From Sedimentitalea sp042687825 (GTDB lineage: Bacteria; Pseudomonadota; Alphaproteobacteria; Rhodobacterales; Rhodobacteraceae): a stretch of DNA of 64,000 bases. The stretch covers positions 124,001-188,000 of the forward strand of contig NZ_JBHUQE010000001.1 of assembly GCF_042687825.1 (NCBI RefSeq). Reading direction: 5' to 3'. The translations under genes were made by a program, and so were the position numbers. The notes under the pieces were generated by a model. That model made no database searches, had not been told where the DNA came from, and was given only the letters and a program-made list of their open reading frames with translations. The stretch's first letter is position 1. Each line of letters starts with the position of its first letter. This document shows, one piece after another, positions 60,269 to 64,000 of the stretch.

Positions 60269-62539
60269 CTACTCTGCGCCCGGAACTGGTTCAGCCTGTT
60301 CCAGCAGGTCACCGATCTGCGCGCGCGCTGTCTGGCTGTTTTCCAGCAAGACCTGCGCTCTTGCCAATGGCGTCAACTCTTCCAGAACGGATGTGTTTTG
60401 CGTCAGTTCCAAAGACACTTTGGCCATACGATCATACGGGGACTCCGAACCCTCCCGCACCTCCTCCCAGGCTTCGCTAAGCCACAGGCTGCGTGATGCT
60501 TCATCCGTCAGATCGGTATCCAGCAGTACTTGCCCGGCTGATCGATACTCGCCGTTGCGCCGCAGTGCCTGTGCCCTGAGACGGGCGGCTTCGGGACCAG
60601 AAAGGCTCAACAGTTCCACAAGCGCCCGATGCGGTAGGTCCATCAACAGAGCCGCTTCGGCCCGCATGAGTTTACGATCTTGGGATGCCGGCTGCAAACC
60701 GCTGGTTGCAAGCAGTTCCGACGCCGGCTCCGCAAAACCCAGATCGAGCATTCGGCGAGCCAGTTTCTCCTCGAGGTCGCTGGGCATTGAAACGTGTGTT
60801 TTTTCCGCCTGCCAGAGCCCGAATTTGAGAAAGGTTACGTCATCTGCGTTTTCCGCCATCAGGTGCAGGACCGGCACCAATGCCCGGTGTTCGGCACCCG
60901 ATCCGTCGTTCTGCCTAATGTGATCAAGTGTTTGAAACGCGGCATCGAACTGCCCTGTCATCGCTTGCGCAATCGCGTGGACCCGACGCAGATTTGGCCC
61001 CAGCTTTGAATTTCGATACTCGGAAGCATAGGCCGCAGCTAAAAGAGGGATATCATCCGCAACCGGCATCCGCTCGCGCCATTGAGTGTCGATCAGACCG
61101 ACAAGCGCATCCGGAGAATGCCGCGATCCGGACTCGACAACTGCGGATATCTTTTCTACCGCAAGTTCGTGTTGACCACGTGATTGATCGATCTCAGCGG
61201 CGGCCAAGTCCTGTTCGGACCCGGTCTCGTCGTCTGAACGATCGATTGCCCTCAGGATCGCCGAGGCGGTCTCGACATCGTCCAAGCCGGTGAATATGCG
61301 GCTAAGCCGCGGACCCAACAACTCTCTCAGATTCCAAGGCAAGCGCGCAAAGGCCTGCAACACGGCCTGGGTATTCGCATCCCAAGCGTGATCCGGTTTC
61401 GACAAAACCGACCACATCGCAACGTCTTCCGCGCAGTTTTGTTGGCCGACAAAGGCCTTTTCACCATGTCCGGGCCAATCGTCTATGATGTCGGCAAGGC
61501 CGAACAGCACTTTGTTGTCCGCCTCGTGTTCCGGATCCAGCAAGAGAACCTCTCGCGCTTCGGCACCAAAACCGAAATGCAGATACGCCTTTGCCAGCGC
61601 GACGATGGCGTCGGAATTCGGGCGATCGAATTCGCCGAACAAGTCGGAACGCAGAACACCTATCTGATGAGCGAAATCGCCTTTGCCACCCCATTTGTGC
61701 AAGGCCACCATCCGGGAATCCAGACATTCCTCCTTGGGTGCCAGATGTGTCAGAGCCCCCGCAACCACGGACATGTCGCGGTCCATGACGGTCTCTGCGG
61801 ACACGCTGATCGGCGGAAAGTCCTTCAATTCTGTTTCGGCGACACCAATCCCCACATTGCCGATCGGCTCGTTATCGGCTTCCCGTTGCGCGGTGGGCAG
61901 GCGTGGTACCAGCGGCGCCAACAACCCCTGATCGGCGGCTCTCCCGATCTGCTCCAGCAGGCGCTGCTCAGAGGCGTTTATGTCGATCTTCGGCGTATGA
62001 AGGTTCGGATTTTCAGCGGGTTCGGGATTGTTCTGTTTCGGTTTGCGTATTGCCTCTGCAAGGTTTCTGGTGACGGGAAGACGGAAAGCTTCGGCCTGTT
62101 TCGTGGCTGTCGCAATGCTGAAGCGATACGTGTTCTGGCCGATCTGTGGGAGCATGTAGGGCAAGACTGCAGGTTGCTCTACAGGGTCCGAAATGTCGAT
62201 GACCAATAGCGCTCCGGAATGCCGGAACCCGACAACCTGACAGTCGCACCCCAAAATCAGATCGAGCGCTCCGCCCTGTTCTTTTTGCGTCAAGCCGGTC
62301 AGGCGGGTCTTGGGAATGCGGTCAAACGCCTGACTTGTGTCGAATTGAACTCCTGGCATCTGCAGGTTCAGGGCCGCCTGACCCTCGCCCTGCTCCAGGC
62401 TCCACTCGACGTTTTCGGGAACCTGCATCACCAACCGCGAGAACGTACCGTGCTCGCCAGATCGCACGACCACCGTCGGCGCCGCATATGCCCCGCCGGA
62501 AAGACCGAAGAGAAAAATTGCGACCAGCGTGCGAATCAT
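60269..62539 (-). CDS. Large periplasmic repeat protein in the motility operon (unnamed)
   Basis: I do not recognise a named family for this 756-residue protein. It has a signal peptide (IRTLVAIFLFGLSGGAYA), then an AMIN-like beta domain of about 100 residues (VVVRSGEHGTFSRLVMQVPE, LLVIDISDP). After a proline-rich linker, it continues as helical TPR-like repeats, e.g. AIVALAKAYLHFGFGAEARE, RRVHAIAQAMTGQFDAAFQT and ALVELLSLSGPEAARLRAQA. Its ATG overlaps the motA stop (ATGA), so it is made with the stator. A periplasmic scaffold or stator accessory, comparable in place to rhizobial MotC, is an attractive guess but not shown. Confidence 0.8.
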   Translation of the reverse strand: MIRTLVAIFLFGLSGGAYAAPTVVVRSGEHGTFSRLVMQVPENVEWSLEQGEGQAALNLQMPGVQFDTSQAFDRIPKTRLTGLTQKEQGGALDLILGCDCQVVGFRHSGALLVIDISDPVEQPAVLPYMLPQIGQNTYRFSIATATKQAEAFRLPVTRNLAEAIRKPKQNNPEPAENPNLHTPKIDINASEQRLLEQIGRAADQGLLAPLVPRLPTAQREADNEPIGNVGIGVAETELKDFPPISVSAETVMDRDMSVVAGALTHLAPKEECLDSRMVALHKWGGKGDFAHQIGVLRSDLFGEFDRPNSDAIVALAKAYLHFGFGAEAREVLLLDPEHEADNKVLFGLADIIDDWPGHGEKAFVGQQNCAEDVAMWSVLSKPDHAWDANTQAVLQAFARLPWNLRELLGPRLSRIFTGLDDVETASAILRAIDRSDDETGSEQDLAAAEIDQSRGQHELAVEKISAVVESGSRHSPDALVGLIDTQWRERMPVADDIPLLAAAYASEYRNSKLGPNLRRVHAIAQAMTGQFDAAFQTLDHIRQNDGSGAEHRALVPVLHLMAENADDVTFLKFGLWQAEKTHVSMPSDLEEKLARRMLDLGFAEPASELLATSGLQPASQDRKLMRAEAALLMDLPHRALVELLSLSGPEAARLRAQALRRNGEYRSAGQVLLDTDLTDEASRSLWLSEAWEEVREGSESPYDRMAKVSLELTQNTSVLEELTPLARAQVLLENSQTARAQIGDLLEQAEPVPGAE

Positions 62540-63405
62540 GCCGCGTCCTGCTTGACGGCTTTCAGCGCTTCTTCAAGGTCCGAGAATTTCGGACGGCAAT
62601 GCGCCGGCGTGTTCTGGCGTCCGACCTCGATACAGATTGCAGCCGCGTGATTGTGCAGGTTGGCGATCAGGACCTCGCGGATCAGCAAGTAGAAGTGGCT
62701 GTCCTCTTCGACCACTGTCTTGACCTTGGCCGCAAAAGGACCAACCAAACCGTAGGCCAGAAAAACCCCAAGAAACGTACCAACCAGAGCGCCGCCGATC
62801 AGTTTGCCCAGAACCTCGGGCGGCTGGTCGATCGATCCCATTGTCTTGATGACACCGAGAACAGCCGCGACGATGCCAAGGGCCGGCAACCCGTCGGCTA
62901 CCGTCTGCAGCGCGTGACTGGAATGCAGGGCGTGATGCAGATTGACGTCCATGCGCTTGTCCAGCACCTCTTCGACCTGGTGCGGATCGTCGTAGTTCAT
63001 CGCGGCCGAGCGCATCGTGTCACAGATCAGATTGACGGCTTCTCCGTCGGCCTGGATCTTTGGATATTTCGAGAAGACCGAAGAGTTTTCCGGATCCTCG
63101 ATATGTTGCTCCACCTCGACCGGGTTCTGACGCGCGATGCGAATCAGGGCAAACAGCAGGCACAGCAGATCGCTATAGTCCTCGGGTTTCCACTTGGGAC
63201 CCTTGAAAACCTTGCCGATATCCTTGGCCGTATGCTTGATCGCGGCCATGTCATTGCTGATCAGAAACGCGCCCAGTGCCGCGCCCCCGATCATGATCAT
63301 TTCGAACGGCAGCGATTTCAGAATGATGGCCATTTTGCCGCCGGCCAACAGGTAACCGCCGAACACCATTCCGAATATGGTGACAATGCCGATGATGCCG
63401 ATCAT
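62536..63405 (-). CDS. motA: Flagellar motor stator protein MotA
   Basis: MotA with MotB forms the ion-conducting stator. The 289-residue protein has four membrane segments: two at the start (IGIIGIVTIFGMVFGGYLLA and FEMIMIGGAALGAFLI) and two late (GLPALGIVAAVLGVIKTMGS and ALVGTFLGVFLAYGLVGPFA), with the conserved prolines of GLPALG and LVGPFA. The cytoplasmic loop carries the charged ARQNPVEVEQHIEDPENSSV region. GGAG precedes 63405. No motB lies in the window; it may be elsewhere on the chromosome. Confidence 0.95.
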   Translation of the reverse strand: MIGIIGIVTIFGMVFGGYLLAGGKMAIILKSLPFEMIMIGGAALGAFLISNDMAAIKHTAKDIGKVFKGPKWKPEDYSDLLCLLFALIRIARQNPVEVEQHIEDPENSSVFSKYPKIQADGEAVNLICDTMRSAAMNYDDPHQVEEVLDKRMDVNLHHALHSSHALQTVADGLPALGIVAAVLGVIKTMGSIDQPPEVLGKLIGGALVGTFLGVFLAYGLVGPFAAKVKTVVEEDSHFYLLIREVLIANLHNHAAAICIEVGRQNTPAHCRPKFSDLEEALKAVKQDAA

Positions 63406-63480
63406 ATTCCGACTCCATTCTGTATGGTTTTGGACAGTTTCGCCGGTTCGCCTTAACAAACATTGAGTCTGTCAGCGAAA

Positions 63481-64000
63481 TTACTCCTTCGGGACGGATG
63501 CATTCCGTCCGGCCAGGACTACACTGATCGTGTAGGCCGCCATCGGGCTCAGACCAGCCATGATGCCGGCGGCGGCCTCGGGACGCATGCGCGCCAGAAA
63601 TCCGGCCGCGAATTCCGGGTCCATCTCTTCGAAAAGGGCTGCTGACTGCTTCGGCTTCATTTTCTCGTAAACACTTGTCAGCCGCGTCAGATCTTCCTCC
63701 GATGCAACATCGGCAATCGCCAGGGTCGCCGTCAGTTGCTGTTCGGCCGCCTGCAGAGCTGCCAGGCGCTCGTTGATCGCGCGCTCGGCAATTTCCAGCG
63801 CCTTGAACCGATCTTCAATCTGCGTTTCCCGGATTTGCAAGGTCTCTTCGCGTTTCTGAAATGCCGCCAGCATGCTCTGCAATTCCGCCGGGGCGGGCGT
63901 ACCGGGTATAGCAGTTTCCATGCGAGACTCCTCGGGTTGGTCCGGTTTTGGTGAATCCCGGGCAATTGCAGGTCCGGCCTGCAATCCGACCCGCAACGAG
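63481..64000 (-). CDS. MotE-family protein (5' part outside window)
   Basis: The visible 172 residues have a proline-rich start, a coiled coil (QKREETLQIRETQIEDRFKA and on), and a C-terminal MgtE-N-like domain (LTSVYEKMKPKQSAALFEEM, EFAAGFLARMRPEAAAGIMA). This architecture is annotated MotE in alphaproteobacterial flagellar clusters. The frame is open through base 64000; an N-terminal membrane anchor is expected outside the window. It is 75 bases upstream of motA on the same strand. Confidence 0.82.
   Translation of the reverse strand, partial: SLRVGLQAGPAIARDSPKPDQPEESRMETAIPGTPAPAELQSMLAAFQKREETLQIRETQIEDRFKALEIAERAINERLAALQAAEQQLTATLAIADVASEEDLTRLTSVYEKMKPKQSAALFEEMDPEFAAGFLARMRPEAAAGIMAGLSPMAAYTISVVLAGRNASVPKE

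Noticed and set aside
1..64000. CRISPR arrays, IS elements, prophage, toxin-antitoxin or defence genes
   Set aside because: Looked for on both strands; no direct-repeat arrays, transposases, integrases or phage structural genes were seen.

Overview
This window is GC-rich and densely coded, and it reads as chromosome of an alphaproteobacterium, most likely the Rhodobacteraceae (roseobacter group). That placement is inferred from gene content: an xdh-permease-guaD purine block, an IalB-family protein, a CHCC zinc-finger miniprotein, a WGR miniprotein, a 41-residue L36, a MotE-type protein beside motA and a Slt-type flagellar transglycosylase. No IS element, prophage, CRISPR array or defence island was seen, so most of the window is ordinary core and accessory metabolism.

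Layout. 1-6.2 kb (+): purine catabolism (xdhB, xdhC, purine permease, guanine deaminase). 6.2-8.1 kb (-): fused CoA-transferase with an extra C-terminal region. 8.4-11.0 kb: MltB-type lytic transglycosylase, N-formylglutamate amidohydrolase, tRNA-Val(GAC), ribosomal L36. 11.3-18.0 kb: ferric-iron binding protein and, 2.2 kb away on the other strand, its likely permease, interleaved with an adenylate cyclase-FHA gene, a COG0523 GTPase and a decayed cyclase-TPR pseudogene. 18.1-27.1 kb (-): a large branched-chain-type ABC transporter block (livG, livH, small membrane protein, livM, livK, livF) framed by two acyl-CoA ligase genes. 27.5-30.1 kb (+): divergent hybrid histidine kinase and OmpR-type regulator. 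30.2-33.7 kb (+): WGR miniprotein, histidine-phosphatase-like protein, a pair of saccharopine dehydrogenases and a zinc-finger miniprotein.

33.9-40.6 kb (+) holds information-processing genes: polA, rpsO, a GNAT-like gene and pnp, with clear terminators. 40.7-44.6 kb: TauE/SafE permease, GT25 glycosyltransferase, 1-Cys peroxiredoxin and, divergent from it across a perfect AT-rich palindrome, an aldehyde dehydrogenase. 44.6-50.0 kb (-): rnr, a DUF2064 glycosyltransferase, dapE, a small unknown gene and dapD; the last four form a tight lysine/diaminopimelate cluster. 50.2-54.9 kb: LOG-family protein, DsbA-like thiol oxidoreductase with rlmN, IalB-family protein, asparaginase.

55.0-64.0 kb (-) is a flagellar block, read from high to low coordinates: motE-like (cut by the window edge), motA, a 756-residue periplasmic repeat protein, a flagellar-type lytic transglycosylase, flhA, fliR, flhB and a FliJ-like coiled-coil protein. 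Four-base ATGA-type overlaps between many of these genes indicate translational coupling. The most interesting unexplained items are the large periplasmic protein next to motA, the small membrane protein inside the liv block, the palindromic operator at 43.0 kb, the decayed cyclase and the intergenic consensus DnaA boxes.
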